64,000 bases of DNA from NCBI GenBank assembly GCA_036502005.1, contig DASXZH010000058.1:49555-113554 (forward strand). The letters are read 5' to 3'. This stretch comes from DASXZH01 sp036502005 (GTDB lineage Bacteria > Armatimonadota > Fimbriimonadia > Fimbriimonadales > Fimbriimonadaceae). A program made the position numbers and the translations under genes. Below the pieces are notes generated by a model. That model searched no databases. It had not been told where the DNA came from and saw only the letters and a list, made by a program, of their open reading frames with translations. Shown here piece by piece: positions 6,600 to 15,888 of this stretch (positions are counted from its first letter, which is position 1; each line of letters begins with the position of its first letter).

Positions 6600-7844
6600 C
6601 TATTCGTATCTCAACGCCTCGATAGGATGCAGTTTGGATGCCTTGCTGGCCGGGTAGATCCCGAAAAAGATCCCAATGCCGCCGGACACAACAAACGCGG
6701 CAATGATAGCGCTCGAACTCACAATCGTGTTCCATCCGGATTTGCCCATGATGTAGCTGATCCCAACTCCCACCAAGGTGCCCAAAATGCCACCGATCAG
6801 GGACATGGTGGCCGACTCCAGCAAGAACTGCATGAGGATGTCGTTAGGCGTGGCTCCAATCGCCTTCCTAATACCGATCTCGCGCGTACGCTCGGTAACG
6901 GACACCAGCATGATGTTCATAATGCCGATGCCACCAACAACCAGCGAGATAATCGCTATCGCCGTGAGAAGCATCGTCATAGTATCGGTCACCGAAGACT
7001 GCCTAGCCAAAAGCTCTGTTTGGCTTGTCACCTGAAAGTCGTCGTTGGCGGGAAATGGAGGCATCAGGTGGTGCCGTATTCTCAACAAGGCTGAAATCTG
7101 CTCTTCCGCAAGGGTCATAGCGGCCGTGGATGTGCACATCACCGATAAGTTATTGATTACAGTGACGCCCAAAAGTCTCTGCATGGCAGGAGTAATGGGA
7201 ACGATAATGACGTCGTCCTGGTCTTGCCCAAAAGCGCCCGCCCCCTTTGAAGCCAACATGCCGATAACGTCATAGTTATCTCCATTGATAACAAGCTGCT
7301 GGCCGACCAAGTCCGAGTTTGGACTACCTGTCAGGTTGTTGGCAGTTGTCATCCCGACTAAACACACTTTGCGGTTGCCGCGATCCTCGTAGTCGGTGAA
7401 CCACCGCCCCTGGCTTACAGGCTCATTGTTCACAAACTGATAGCTAGCAGTTGCACCCGTGACCGATGTGGAGATATTGTGCCCCTGGAATCTCACCTGA
7501 ACGTTGCCGCGAACTTGGGGCGCCACAGCAGCAATAGTCGAGGGAAACTGCTTGGCAATGGCATTGGCATCGGCGACCTTGAGATCATTGACGGGGGCAG
7601 CGGTAGTCGCCGTGCGCCCAGCCGCTGTAAGTCTAATTTGCTTTGGTGAAGGTCGAACGGTTATAAGGTTTGTTCCGAGTGCGCTGATCTGGTCGTTTAC
7701 CGCTTTTGTTGCGCCTTGGCCTATGGCAACTACCAAGATGACCACAGCGACGCCAATCAGGATGCCGAGCATTGTAAGGCTCGTCCGGAGAACGTTTGCG
7801 GATAGTCCCCTAATCGCAAGCCGCATGCTCTGGACGATGTTCAT
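6600..7844 (-). CDS. MacB-like ABC transporter permease
   Basis: 414 residues. Type VII (MacB) layout: an N-terminal helix (about 22-44, LTMLGILIGVAVVILVVAIG), a large periplasmic domain (about 45-290), then three C-terminal helices with the FtsX-like block SVTERTREIGIRKAIGATP. Unlike E. coli MacB it lacks a fused ATPase; that is the separate gene just upstream, overlapping by ATGA (7841-7844). With the adaptor gene it forms a three-gene set for export of a lipid, peptide, macrolide or siderophore-like substrate from the periplasm. Substrate not predictable. Confidence 0.92.
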   Translation of the reverse strand: MNIVQSMRLAIRGLSANVLRTSLTMLGILIGVAVVILVVAIGQGATKAVNDQISALGTNLITVRPSPKQIRLTAAGRTATTAAPVNDLKVADANAIAKQFPSTIAAVAPQVRGNVQVRFQGHNISTSVTGATASYQFVNNEPVSQGRWFTDYEDRGNRKVCLVGMTTANNLTGSPNSDLVGQQLVINGDNYDVIGMLASKGAGAFGQDQDDVIIVPITPAMQRLLGVTVINNLSVMCTSTAAMTLAEEQISALLRIRHHLMPPFPANDDFQVTSQTELLARQSSVTDTMTMLLTAIAIISLVVGGIGIMNIMLVSVTERTREIGIRKAIGATPNDILMQFLLESATMSLIGGILGTLVGVGISYIMGKSGWNTIVSSSAIIAAFVVSGGIGIFFGIYPASKASKLHPIEALRYE

Positions 7845-8632
7845 AAGGTCCCCGAAGCCATTTCCACGTAATCGGCATCACCGGCGGCGGCAATAACATC
7901 TTTGGCAAGCAATCGGTCATGAACTGGTCCGTCATCTACGATCCTTCCGTCGCGAATCATTACAAGCCGCTTGCAGTGTTTCCCTATTTCAGGCTCGTGG
8001 GTGACCACAACGACGGTGCTGCCCTCATCGTTTAGATCCTGGAATATCTCCATGATCTCCTCGCTCTGCCTTGTCGCCAAGTTGCCTGTTGGTTCATCGG
8101 CAAGGATAAGCCTGGGTTCAGATGCGATGGCACGCGCGATTGCCACTCTTTGCTGCTGGCCGCCAGAAAGCTCATTCGGCTTATGGTCCATTCGGTCCGC
8201 GAGTCCCACTTTTTCTAACGCCCACATCGCTTTCTCTGTGCGATCTGAACGCCTACCATAAACCATAGGCAGTTCAACATTCTCCAGGGCCGTTGTCCGA
8301 GCGAGAAGGTTGAACCCCTGAAAAACAAAGCCGATCTTTCGATTCCGAATACCCGCTTGCTCCACTTCGTCCATGTCGGCAACTTCGATTCCGTCGATTT
8401 GATAGGAACCCGAAGTCGGGATATCGAGGCATCCGATGATGTGCATCAAGGTTGACTTTCCGGAGCCGGAAGGCCCCATGATCGCGACAAACTCGCCGGC
8501 CATCACGTCCAGGTCAAGCCCCGCGAGGGCTCGGACCTGTTGGTCACCCATCGTATAGATTTTCTTAACATCCCGCAGGCGCAGCATGGCTGCGGAACTG
8601 TTGCTAGCCTCCGCCACGTCCGCCTCCTCCAC
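7841..8632 (-). CDS. MacB-type ABC transporter ATP-binding protein (LolD/MacB family)
   Basis: 263 residues if started at the GTG at 8632; the ATG at 8587 (MLRLRDVKKIYTMGD) is the more usual start and gives 248. Walker A GPSGSGKST, signature LSGGQQQRVAIARAI, Walker B LILADEPTGNL, H-loop VVTHE. It powers the permease whose start it overlaps (ATGA). The region between the two possible starts also encodes the Gly-rich tail of the adaptor (SGGGGRGGG), which ends at 8604, so the extra N-terminus may be an artefact of that GGX-rich DNA. Confidence 0.93.
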   Translation of the reverse strand: MEEADVAEASNSSAAMLRLRDVKKIYTMGDQQVRALAGLDLDVMAGEFVAIMGPSGSGKSTLMHIIGCLDIPTSGSYQIDGIEVADMDEVEQAGIRNRKIGFVFQGFNLLARTTALENVELPMVYGRRSDRTEKAMWALEKVGLADRMDHKPNELSGGQQQRVAIARAIASEPRLILADEPTGNLATRQSEEIMEIFQDLNDEGSTVVVVTHEPEIGKHCKRLVMIRDGRIVDDGPVHDRLLAKDVIAAAGDADYVEMASGTL

Positions 8633-10379
8633 TACTGCCGCTTTTCAGCGGGTTGTTAGCGGCCCTACCGGCCTTCGTAGACCCACCGGCAAGAACTACC
8701 GTCTGGCCTTCTTTGAGCCCGCTCGTTATTTGTGTGTTGACTCCATCGGTTCCACCTGTCGTCACCTTTACGGGGACCACAGTTTCGTTGCCATCTTGGA
8801 CCTCTAAGGTGTTAACGGTAGCACCAGACGTCGTAAGCTGAACAGCCACCGACGGAACTGCAATAACGTTCTGAAGATTCTCAACCTCAATGTTTACGGT
8901 CGCCGTCATATCCGGATTAAGTTGGTGATTAGGATCCTTGATCCCGATGGTGACCTCGTAGGTGACGACGTTCTGCTGGATCGTCGAACCATGGGCTATT
9001 TTTTGAACCGTGCCGTTAAATGTTTGATTAGGAAAAGCATCTATCGTGACACTGGCGCTTTGCCCTTTCTTGACCTTGCCGATATCCGTTTCGCTTACGT
9101 ATGCGTCGATTTCAAGACGATTAAGATCGGCAACCGTGATAATATTCGGCGACGCAAGGCCCGCGGCCAATGTTTGGCCCTGTTGGGCAGCCAAGTTCAA
9201 AACCGTTCCCGTGATGGGAGAGCGGATATATGTCTTGTTCACTTGCGCCTGGTTATATAAAACTGTTTGTTGTGCTTGTCCCCATGCGTTTCTAGCCTGG
9301 ACAACGTCCTGGTCCTTCAAAACATCATTAGCTTTGTTGCCGAGGGATGTTTGATATGCAGCTTGAGCTTGCTGGACGGTTGCGGTGGCTTCTTTAACTT
9401 CTTGGCTTTTTTGTGCAGTTGTTAAGGTTTCCGACTTTGCAGCCGTTAAAGCGGCTTGCGCGGAAAGCTGCGTCTGTTTAGCCTGGTCAAGAGTGTCTTG
9501 GGCCGTTTCTAAAGCATCTGTTTCTTTCTGTTGGGTTAAAGTGACGTTTTCCTGAGCAGCACGAACGGCGGACTGGTTGGCAGCATCGGTCGCTTTAGCT
9601 TGGTCAAGCGTTGCGGCCGCAATGTAGCCCTGATTGTAAAGGTTCGTGTTCCGAACCAAAAGCGCGGCAGAATTGGTTGCGTTGGCTTGCGCTTGGGTTA
9701 GTTGTTCCTGCGATGTCTGGATCGTTAGATTCGCTCCATCTTGAGTCTGAACAAGATTTGCGTTGGCAGACTTCACCCCCGCAACTGCCGCATTGAGTGC
9801 AGTTTGAGCCTTTCTTACATCGGTCGGGGTGGTTGTCTGTTGCTGATAGAGGACTTGTTTAGCTTCTTGGAGCTTTTCCTGGTCGTCCACTAAGGCGGCC
9901 TTCGCTTGATCGATAGCTGTGCTCGTCTGAACCCGTTCCTCCGGCACTCCGGAAACGGTTTGCTGATATTTGGCGAGAGATGCCGCTTCCGCATCCTGGG
10001 CCCCTTGATAGTTAGCCTGCAGGTCCGGAAGATCGAGGGAGGCGATGATATCCCCCTTATTCACGTGCGATCCGATATCCACGTACAACTTCTTAATGAC
10101 GCCCGTAATCTGGGGGCCAATGCTAACTTGGGCTCCCGTTTGGGCTTCAACACTGCCAGTGGCGGAAACTAACACCGTAAGATTTTGCCGACTGACCGTT
10201 GTCGTCACCATCTTCGAATTGGCGCTCGCGCCTCGGGATCTCATCCAAAAAAAGGCGGCGATGATGAGGATAACAACGAACACGGCCGGCCCAAGCCACT
10301 TCTTTGGAGAGTCTTTTTTCTTCTTAAGAGGCGCGGACCCGTTGGGGTTTTTTGGTTCTGTTTCGAGGGCGGTTTCCAT
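8604..10379 (-). CDS. MacA/HlyD-like periplasmic adaptor with very long coiled-coil hairpin
   Basis: 591 residues, well above the usual 370-400. A cytoplasmic start rich in Pro/Lys is followed by one membrane helix (about 29-46, WLGPAVFVVILIIAAFFW), the first lipoyl half (ATGSVEAQTGAQVSIGPQIT), and an Ala/Gln-rich helical stretch of about 270 residues with repeated QA-x-x-x-L patterns. The second lipoyl half and beta-barrel (SPITGTVLNLAAQQGQTL) follow, then a membrane-proximal domain and a Gly-rich tail. It should bridge the MacB-like permease to an outer-membrane channel; the extra helical length implies a longer reach or several hairpins. It is first in the operon, divergent from mrp across 183 bp. 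Confidence 0.9.
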   Translation of the reverse strand: METALETEPKNPNGSAPLKKKKDSPKKWLGPAVFVVILIIAAFFWMRSRGASANSKMVTTTVSRQNLTVLVSATGSVEAQTGAQVSIGPQITGVIKKLYVDIGSHVNKGDIIASLDLPDLQANYQGAQDAEAASLAKYQQTVSGVPEERVQTSTAIDQAKAALVDDQEKLQEAKQVLYQQQTTTPTDVRKAQTALNAAVAGVKSANANLVQTQDGANLTIQTSQEQLTQAQANATNSAALLVRNTNLYNQGYIAAATLDQAKATDAANQSAVRAAQENVTLTQQKETDALETAQDTLDQAKQTQLSAQAALTAAKSETLTTAQKSQEVKEATATVQQAQAAYQTSLGNKANDVLKDQDVVQARNAWGQAQQTVLYNQAQVNKTYIRSPITGTVLNLAAQQGQTLAAGLASPNIITVADLNRLEIDAYVSETDIGKVKKGQSASVTIDAFPNQTFNGTVQKIAHGSTIQQNVVTYEVTIGIKDPNHQLNPDMTATVNIEVENLQNVIAVPSVAVQLTTSGATVNTLEVQDGNETVVPVKVTTGGTDGVNTQITSGLKEGQTVVLAGGSTKAGRAANNPLKSGSSGGGGRGGG

Positions 10380-10562
10380 GGAATTCCTTTCCAGTTATAT
10401 TTCTTATAACTTAGAATGCACTGAATAGAGACGAAGCAAACCTTAAGAAGCTCTAATCCAATAACACTAATGACGCCATTTTATCCAGATCATGGCGGCA
10501 TGCATGCGTCCCATGCGTTTCCAGGCGTGACCGTTCCGGGAAGCGACTGGTACCATTAAAAC

Positions 10563-11639
10563 ATGGTCCCCACGGAAGAAAAGGTGCTCGACGCCCTGCG
10601 TAAAGTTCAGGACCCCGACCTTCATCGCGATATTGTCACCCTCGGATTTATAAAAAACGTTTTCATAGAAGGGGGCGCGGTTAGCTTCACCGTTGAACTT
10701 ACAACACCCGCCTGTCCCGTAAAAGATCTGCTTAAACAACAGTGTGAGGAAGTAGTGGCCGGTTTGGAGGGAGTCACATCGGTGAACGTCGAGATGACGG
10801 CGCAAGTGCGGGACCGTGTTGCACCAAAAGAAGACTTCATTCCTGACGTAAAACACTGCATTGCGATTGCTTCCGGCAAGGGCGGTGTGGGCAAAAGCAC
10901 GGTCTCCGTAAACCTGGCAATTGCTTTGTCGCAAACCGGGGCAAAAGTGGGGTTGCTGGATGCCGACGTTTATGGCCCAAGCATTCCCATGATGATGGGA
11001 TGCCAAGGTGAGCAGCCATTTACGCGAAATCAGAAGATTCTGCCCATAGAAAGATTTGGCATCTCCATGATGTCCCTTGGTTTCCTTTTGCAAGAAGGAC
11101 AAGCCGTGCTTTGGCGTGGTCCAATGGTGGCGGGAACAGTGAAGCAGCTTTTGGGAGATGTTGACTGGGGAGAACTGGATTATCTTTTGGTCGACCTTCC
11201 GCCCGGAACGGGCGATGCGCCCATGTCTTTGGCCCAGCTTGCGCCTTTGAGTGGCGTGGTTTTGGTGACGACGCCGCACCACGTGGCAGCCAACATTGCC
11301 GGAAAATCGGTTCAGCTCTTTCGGCGATTGAACGCTCCCATGATAGGAGTGGTTGAAAACATGGCCGGCTTTGTATGCCCTTCTTGCGGCGAAGTTACAC
11401 GGATCTTTTCTGGCTTAACCGGCGCCGAACTGGCCGCCCAGTTCGAGATTCCCTTCCTTGGATCCGTGCCGCTTGATCCGGCGGTGAGTTCTTCTTCGGA
11501 TGACGGAGTTCCTTCACTCATTTCCAATCCGGATCGAGTAGCCGCACAGGCATTTAGGGATATCGCTGGGCAAATGGCGGCTCAAGCCAGCATCCAAGCT
11601 CTGGGCGAGGCCCCAACCGCCTTCTCGCCGGTCGGATAA
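10563..11639 (+). CDS. mrp: Mrp/ApbC iron-sulfur cluster carrier ATPase
   Basis: 358 residues. N-terminal MIP18/DUF59 domain (about 1-85, LRKVQDPDLHRDIVTLG), then the ParA/MinD-like ATPase with deviant Walker A GKGGVGKST at residues 105-113, LLDADVYGPSIPMMMG, DLPPGTGDAPM, and the Fe-S cysteine pair in FVCPSCGE. It loads Fe-S clusters onto apo-proteins. The start codon sits in the 183-bp divergent gap shared with the adaptor gene. The following gene begins 18 bp later on the same strand. Confidence 0.95.
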   Translation: MVPTEEKVLDALRKVQDPDLHRDIVTLGFIKNVFIEGGAVSFTVELTTPACPVKDLLKQQCEEVVAGLEGVTSVNVEMTAQVRDRVAPKEDFIPDVKHCIAIASGKGGVGKSTVSVNLAIALSQTGAKVGLLDADVYGPSIPMMMGCQGEQPFTRNQKILPIERFGISMMSLGFLLQEGQAVLWRGPMVAGTVKQLLGDVDWGELDYLLVDLPPGTGDAPMSLAQLAPLSGVVLVTTPHHVAANIAGKSVQLFRRLNAPMIGVVENMAGFVCPSCGEVTRIFSGLTGAELAAQFEIPFLGSVPLDPAVSSSSDDGVPSLISNPDRVAAQAFRDIAGQMAAQASIQALGEAPTAFSPVG

Positions 11640-11657
11640 ATCTCCGTAGAATAAGAA

Positions 11658-12266
11658 GTGGAATCCGTAAAGCTGACTATTGTTGGGGCCGCCAGCCTTC
11701 GTTGCGGAATTCCGGTAATCGCTTCCCTTGCAACCTATTTTGGTGAGCGGCCTTTGGAAGTGAGCTTCTACGATGCGGACGAGGAGCGGCTGGAGCTTTT
11801 TTCTTTATTTGCTAACAAAGCGTTTCGATTTAGCGACAACCCTCATACGCTTCGCTCAAGCACCGATGCTTTAGAAATGCTGGACGGAGCGGACCGGGTA
11901 GTGCTTCAGCTTGATGAGCACTGTGCCCGCAAAGAAAACAAAGTTAACGGATTCAAGCTTGAAAGCTCGGGTGCCGAGGAGATTTCCGCTGCCTTGAGCC
12001 GGTTGGCACCGGGGATCGCTAACCAGGCCGCTGTTATGAGCCTGCTATTTCCGGAGGTGCGCGTCCCCCTGGATTATTACTACCGGTTAGACTGGCCAGG
12101 GTCGATTGGATTGGAGGAACGGCGCTCGATTCCGCACCAGTTGCTGCGCTGGATCCGCGAGGAAGAATATCTTCACGATATCTTTCGAGAGTTCGAAAGG
12201 TCGCCCCTGAAAAGTTGGCTGGACGATGTGAGCACGGCTATCGTCGTGAGCGACGCCGGAGGCTAG
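11658..12266 (+). CDS. Rossmann protein resembling the GH4 NAD-binding domain
   Basis: 202 residues, GTG start. The opening KLTIVGAASLRCGIPVIASL is a nucleotide-binding glycine loop, followed by an acidic residue after the second strand (EVSFYDADEERLELF) and an aligned third strand, DRVVLQLDEHCARKENKV. This resembles the N-terminal domain of family 4 glycosidases, but the protein is less than half the family length and the metal-binding Cys/His core is not seen. Probably a GH4-derived NAD-binding protein of unknown role. It is followed 28 bp later by a large sugar-hydrolase-like protein, which supports a link to carbohydrate metabolism. Confidence 0.65.
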   Translation: MESVKLTIVGAASLRCGIPVIASLATYFGERPLEVSFYDADEERLELFSLFANKAFRFSDNPHTLRSSTDALEMLDGADRVVLQLDEHCARKENKVNGFKLESSGAEEISAALSRLAPGIANQAAVMSLLFPEVRVPLDYYYRLDWPGSIGLEERRSIPHQLLRWIREEEYLHDIFREFERSPLKSWLDDVSTAIVVSDAGG

Positions 12267-12294
12267 CTCCGGGGGTAATCTCTCCAGCTACACA

Positions 12295-14862
12295 ATGGAT
12301 GAATTCGGCGATCGCGCTGAACTGACAGGAACGCTCATTTCGCTCGAATTCGGTCTAGGTGGCCGCATTCAGCAGTTATGGGCGTCGGACCCAACACTTC
12401 CTGAAGAGGGAGAAGAATTTCAATTTGTCCTCGGCCCACTTGGTTTCGGCGAGGAGTTTTCCGAAGACTATTTACCAGGCACCATCCTTATTGGCGCGCG
12501 CCAAAACGCGGGCGAACCTTGGATGCTGGGCCGAAATGCCGACGCGGAAAACCTGGATGAAGAAGAAAGCTTTGGAAAAGCTTCGTTCATTTACGATTTG
12601 CCCCTCCTTCAAGACATTGAAGCTAAAGGCAATTTTTACGAGATAAGAGAGCCCATCCCGCAGATCGTGTGGGATGTGACCATCACCAACCGCGGCCGGT
12701 CGCGTATCGAGATCGGCGAGGTCGCCTTCCCTTTCGCCCTCAACAACCTTTATGAAGGTTTCCCAAAGACAGATAAAGGAGTTCGCACGCTCTATAACGA
12801 TCGTGTTTACATCCACAAGTTTATTGGCGGCGCGGCAAGCTACTTGTTTGCGCAGAGGTTAAACAGCGAGTCCCCCGGCCTGCTTATTTTTCCCGGCGAA
12901 GACACATCTTGGGAGTTTTACAACAACGTTCCTGCTTCGTTGAATACGCCCTATCGGTGGCCCGGGATCCCGGTTGTTTACTGCCATAGCAAGGCTGCCG
13001 TAGAACGGGAAAGTTGGGGCGGATGGGCAACGGACCACACTTCTTTGATTCTAAAACCAGGTGAATCCAAGACCTTTCAAACCCGGTTTGTGCCGGCCGA
13101 ACGAGACAAGTTCGACCACGTTCACCACACCCTCGCTATCTGCGGGCATCCGGCTATAAAGCTGCTCCCCGGGGCGGTCGCGCCAGTGGATGTAGGCATC
13201 GCTGTTGAAATAGGAGGGACCACCCCCGCCAATTTTGAATCCTCCAAGGAATCGGAAATGGAAACTGATGCGGATGAGGAAGGTGGTTTCTGCTTCCTGC
13301 GTCCAAAACAGCCTGGGCCGGTGCTCCTTAAGTTTGAAGACACAAAGGGCCGCTCGAGCTGTACTCAGCTTCAATTCATCGAGCCCATTGAGACCCTTAT
13401 TAAGAAGCGGGCGGATTGGATCGTAGCAAACCAGGTCCATGATGCGCCGGGATCGGCGTTTCACCGCTCGATTCTGCTGGCAAACATCAAGAACAGCAAA
13501 CGGGTGACGGATACCGACCAATACGCGGGCCCTTTCGCGGTCGAAAGCGGCCTTAGTGACGCCTTGTTCTTGGCCGAAAAGAACGCCATCTTCCCCGATA
13601 AGATCCAGATCAAGATCCTTGATTGCTTTATCAGCGAATACCTGAGGGACGATATCCAGAACCCCGGCGACCTCACCGTTGGAACGGCCTTTGCCGATGC
13701 CCGATCGGTCGCCCTCAACTATGCGCGGCCACATGCTTACGCGCTTGTTTTTAACTTGTACCACTCTATGTATCGGGTGGCATCGTTGTACGGCGATACC
13801 GCACTGGCTCCCAAGGAATATCTGAAGCTGGCGGTTGGCACAGCCATTTCCATGTTCAAGCATGGGCTTTCCGGGCCCTACAAGGGCACCGGCCTTCCCG
13901 GTTACGCCCGTATCATGGAGCTCCTTAACGACGCTGAAGAGGAGAACTTGGAAGAGGCACAGAGCCTTAGCGCCTACGTAACTATGCGCGCCGAGGATTT
14001 ACTCAAGCGCGACTATCCCTATGGTAGCGAATCTCTATGGGATACCGCCGCTTACGAAGAGGTTTTTGAAGCAGCCCGCTTTATGAACGACGAGGAGCAG
14101 ATGGAGCGCTCCATGCGTTGTGCTTACGCCGCCCGTTCCCTTTCCCCAAGTTGGTGGTGGTACGGCAGCGATATCCGCTTCTTGGATGACCCCGAGGGTC
14201 TTCCCCACCCCGGCATTGTAGATAAAGGCGAACTCTGCCTTGGGTACACAACGGCGCCGAACTCCATGATGTTCTTCAACACTCTGGACCACGACTATAG
14301 CCAGATCCCGGAAGCCTATATGCGACTGGCATTTGGCGGCATGCTTGGCGTTTGGGCCCTTGTCAGGCCCGATGGCGCGGCTAGCATGGCCTACTGCCCC
14401 GATCCAGCATCGAAACAGCACGGAATGCTGCCTCTAACGGGCGATATTGGATTCGCGCTATTCCACTACTTGCGCGGCGCGGGTGCCTTTGTTCTGCCCA
14501 GCCGAAGTTACGGAGTGTTCACATTTGGGTGTCATTTCGAAGTTGACGACAACTCGTATCACGTTCGGCCCTGGGACGGCGTAGGTAGAAAGGTTGTGTT
14601 AAGGCAAGTCGGCGCGGAGTTCACTTCCACTTTTGGCCGGATCCGCGAGATTCGGTTGGATTTGCGTAAAAGATGGGCCTCGGTTGAAGTGCAGAGCACG
14701 GCGGACAAACAGATTTCAAGTTTCTTACGCGTTAGGGGAATGTGGGGCAACACATTCGAGGTTTCGGGGAAAAACATAAAAGCGGTTGATGGGGAGCTTT
14801 CAATCGCACTGGATTTGCCCGCTCAGGGGGTAAAACGCGTGGATATAAAGGTGGTTGAATGA
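12295..14862 (+). CDS. Large DUF5695-like protein, probable alpha/alpha-toroid glycosidase relative
   Basis: 855 residues, no signal peptide, so probably cytoplasmic. The N-terminal ~350 residues are beta-rich with a carbohydrate-enzyme flavour (SLEFGLGGRIQQLW, QIVWDVTITNRG); the middle (about 380-700) is helical with YGSESLWDTAAYEEVFEAAR and SPSWWWYGSDIRF; the C-terminus is again beta-rich. This resembles the DUF5695 family, which I recall only by pattern. I infer a glycoside hydrolase or lyase-like fold; no catalytic pair can be named. Its stop overlaps the next gene by ATGA. The upstream GH4-like gene is likely co-transcribed. Confidence 0.6.
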   Translation: MDEFGDRAELTGTLISLEFGLGGRIQQLWASDPTLPEEGEEFQFVLGPLGFGEEFSEDYLPGTILIGARQNAGEPWMLGRNADAENLDEEESFGKASFIYDLPLLQDIEAKGNFYEIREPIPQIVWDVTITNRGRSRIEIGEVAFPFALNNLYEGFPKTDKGVRTLYNDRVYIHKFIGGAASYLFAQRLNSESPGLLIFPGEDTSWEFYNNVPASLNTPYRWPGIPVVYCHSKAAVERESWGGWATDHTSLILKPGESKTFQTRFVPAERDKFDHVHHTLAICGHPAIKLLPGAVAPVDVGIAVEIGGTTPANFESSKESEMETDADEEGGFCFLRPKQPGPVLLKFEDTKGRSSCTQLQFIEPIETLIKKRADWIVANQVHDAPGSAFHRSILLANIKNSKRVTDTDQYAGPFAVESGLSDALFLAEKNAIFPDKIQIKILDCFISEYLRDDIQNPGDLTVGTAFADARSVALNYARPHAYALVFNLYHSMYRVASLYGDTALAPKEYLKLAVGTAISMFKHGLSGPYKGTGLPGYARIMELLNDAEEENLEEAQSLSAYVTMRAEDLLKRDYPYGSESLWDTAAYEEVFEAARFMNDEEQMERSMRCAYAARSLSPSWWWYGSDIRFLDDPEGLPHPGIVDKGELCLGYTTAPNSMMFFNTLDHDYSQIPEAYMRLAFGGMLGVWALVRPDGAASMAYCPDPASKQHGMLPLTGDIGFALFHYLRGAGAFVLPSRSYGVFTFGCHFEVDDNSYHVRPWDGVGRKVVLRQVGAEFTSTFGRIREIRLDLRKRWASVEVQSTADKQISSFLRVRGMWGNTFEVSGKNIKAVDGELSIALDLPAQGVKRVDIKVVE

Positions 14863-15353
14863 ACGGTATGGTTACAGAAATTCCAACTTGGTGGCTTATA
14901 CTTTCGGGCATTTTCTTTGCCCTCGTGGCTTTGCTGTTTTTGGTCTTGTGTGTTTTGGTTAGTAAGCTGATTACGGTTGTTTCCAAGTTGGAGCCGCAGG
15001 TTTCAAGTTTGATCAAAAAGGTAGATGAGTTGGTGCCTGCCGTAAAGGGCTTGGTTGAAAAGGTAGAGGATTTAACGGTCAAGGTGGAAGGCATTGCAGA
15101 TTCCACAAGAGGAACTATCGATACCGTGGGTGGAAATGCAAAAAGCATTGCGAAAGCAGTAGATGGGATCGCTACAGCCGCTTCTCAAAGATTTCAGCAG
15201 TTTGCGCCCTTGCTAGGCACTCTAATGGCTGGGATGCGGATTTTCAACATGTATCGCGACTACAAGTCACACGGCAAAGAGTCCAAGAAAGTGACTGTCG
15301 AAGTTGCCGCATTGCCCGCGAAGGATAGCGACGAGAAGGGCAAGAAAGGGTAA
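14859..15353 (+). CDS. DUF948-like membrane-anchored coiled-coil protein
   Basis: 164 residues. One N-terminal membrane helix (about 10-38, WWLILSGIFFALVALLFLVL), then a long heptad-rich region of repeated V-x-x-L/V-x-x-K-V words, then a short basic tail ending in KGKKG. This is the layout of DUF948 proteins, which have a membrane anchor and an extended helix and no known reaction. Its start overlaps the stop of the 855-residue gene by four bases, so it ends a three- or four-gene operon with mrp. tRNA-fMet follows 13 bp later. Confidence 0.75.
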   Translation: MNGMVTEIPTWWLILSGIFFALVALLFLVLCVLVSKLITVVSKLEPQVSSLIKKVDELVPAVKGLVEKVEDLTVKVEGIADSTRGTIDTVGGNAKSIAKAVDGIATAASQRFQQFAPLLGTLMAGMRIFNMYRDYKSHGKESKKVTVEVAALPAKDSDEKGKKG

Positions 15354-15366
15354 TATAACATCACAC

Positions 15367-15443
<77 letters not shown>

Positions 15444-15456
15444 CTTTCTTTCGCAC

Positions 15457-15756
15457 CTAACTATCCGATTTCGCCAATTCTCTAATGATGAGAAGTTGCA
15501 CAGCAATACCAAATATCGAGGTGTAGAGCAGCCACTGAAACTGCTGGTGCTTGTACAGGTAGATGCCGCAAAAGGTCGGCGCAAGAAGCACAATTACGCC
15601 AAAGCCGTATAGCCGCCAAGGGTGCTCCTCAACCCAAAGAGTTACTCCCGAAACTATGCTCGTAGCCACAAAAAGCAGCCACACAACGCTACTAGCAATC
15701 TGCACCCACACCACCTGCGTCGCAGCGCGCCCACAACTAGGACGCTCAACGCACAT
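15457..15756 (-). CDS. Small three-helix membrane protein, unknown
   Basis: 99 residues with three hydrophobic stretches (about 17-40, 49-68 and 75-91). The first fifteen residues contain three Cys. No family recognised. It contains the string KHQQF, but lacks the helix/coiled-coil layout of the HQQ paralogues at 2.3-3.5 kb, so I treat that as chance. It converges on tRNA-fMet, its stop lying 13 bp away. Confidence 0.5.
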   Translation of the reverse strand: MCVERPSCGRAATQVVWVQIASSVVWLLFVATSIVSGVTLWVEEHPWRLYGFGVIVLLAPTFCGIYLYKHQQFQWLLYTSIFGIAVQLLIIRELAKSDS

Positions 15757-15861
15757 ACCTTGGATTCACAATTGCAAAATTAAGGCGGTGCGCTCTCTGA
15801 CTCCGGGCGACCTTTACGGCTGAAACCGCGCAATGAACGCTTGCTCTGGACAGGGTCGCAC

Positions 15862-15884
15862 ATTCGACATTCGACATTCGACAA
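15862..15884. repeat. Period-7 repeat (ATTCGAC)
   Basis: ATTCGAC begins at 15862, 15869 and 15876, three exact copies, immediately before the 3' end of the next minus-strand gene at 15889. Confidence 0.75.
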
Positions 15885-15888
15885 TCCC

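Noticed and set aside
10467..11282. 271-codon minus-strand frame
   Set aside because: Antisense to mrp, which has every family motif.
13051..13863. 270-codon minus-strand frame
   Set aside because: It lies inside the 855-residue gene, whose family-like sequence and good codon use are convincing.
15457..15756. Fifth member of the HQQ family, because of KHQQF
   Set aside because: Three membrane helices and no coiled coil; the motif is at a different place and lacks MA.
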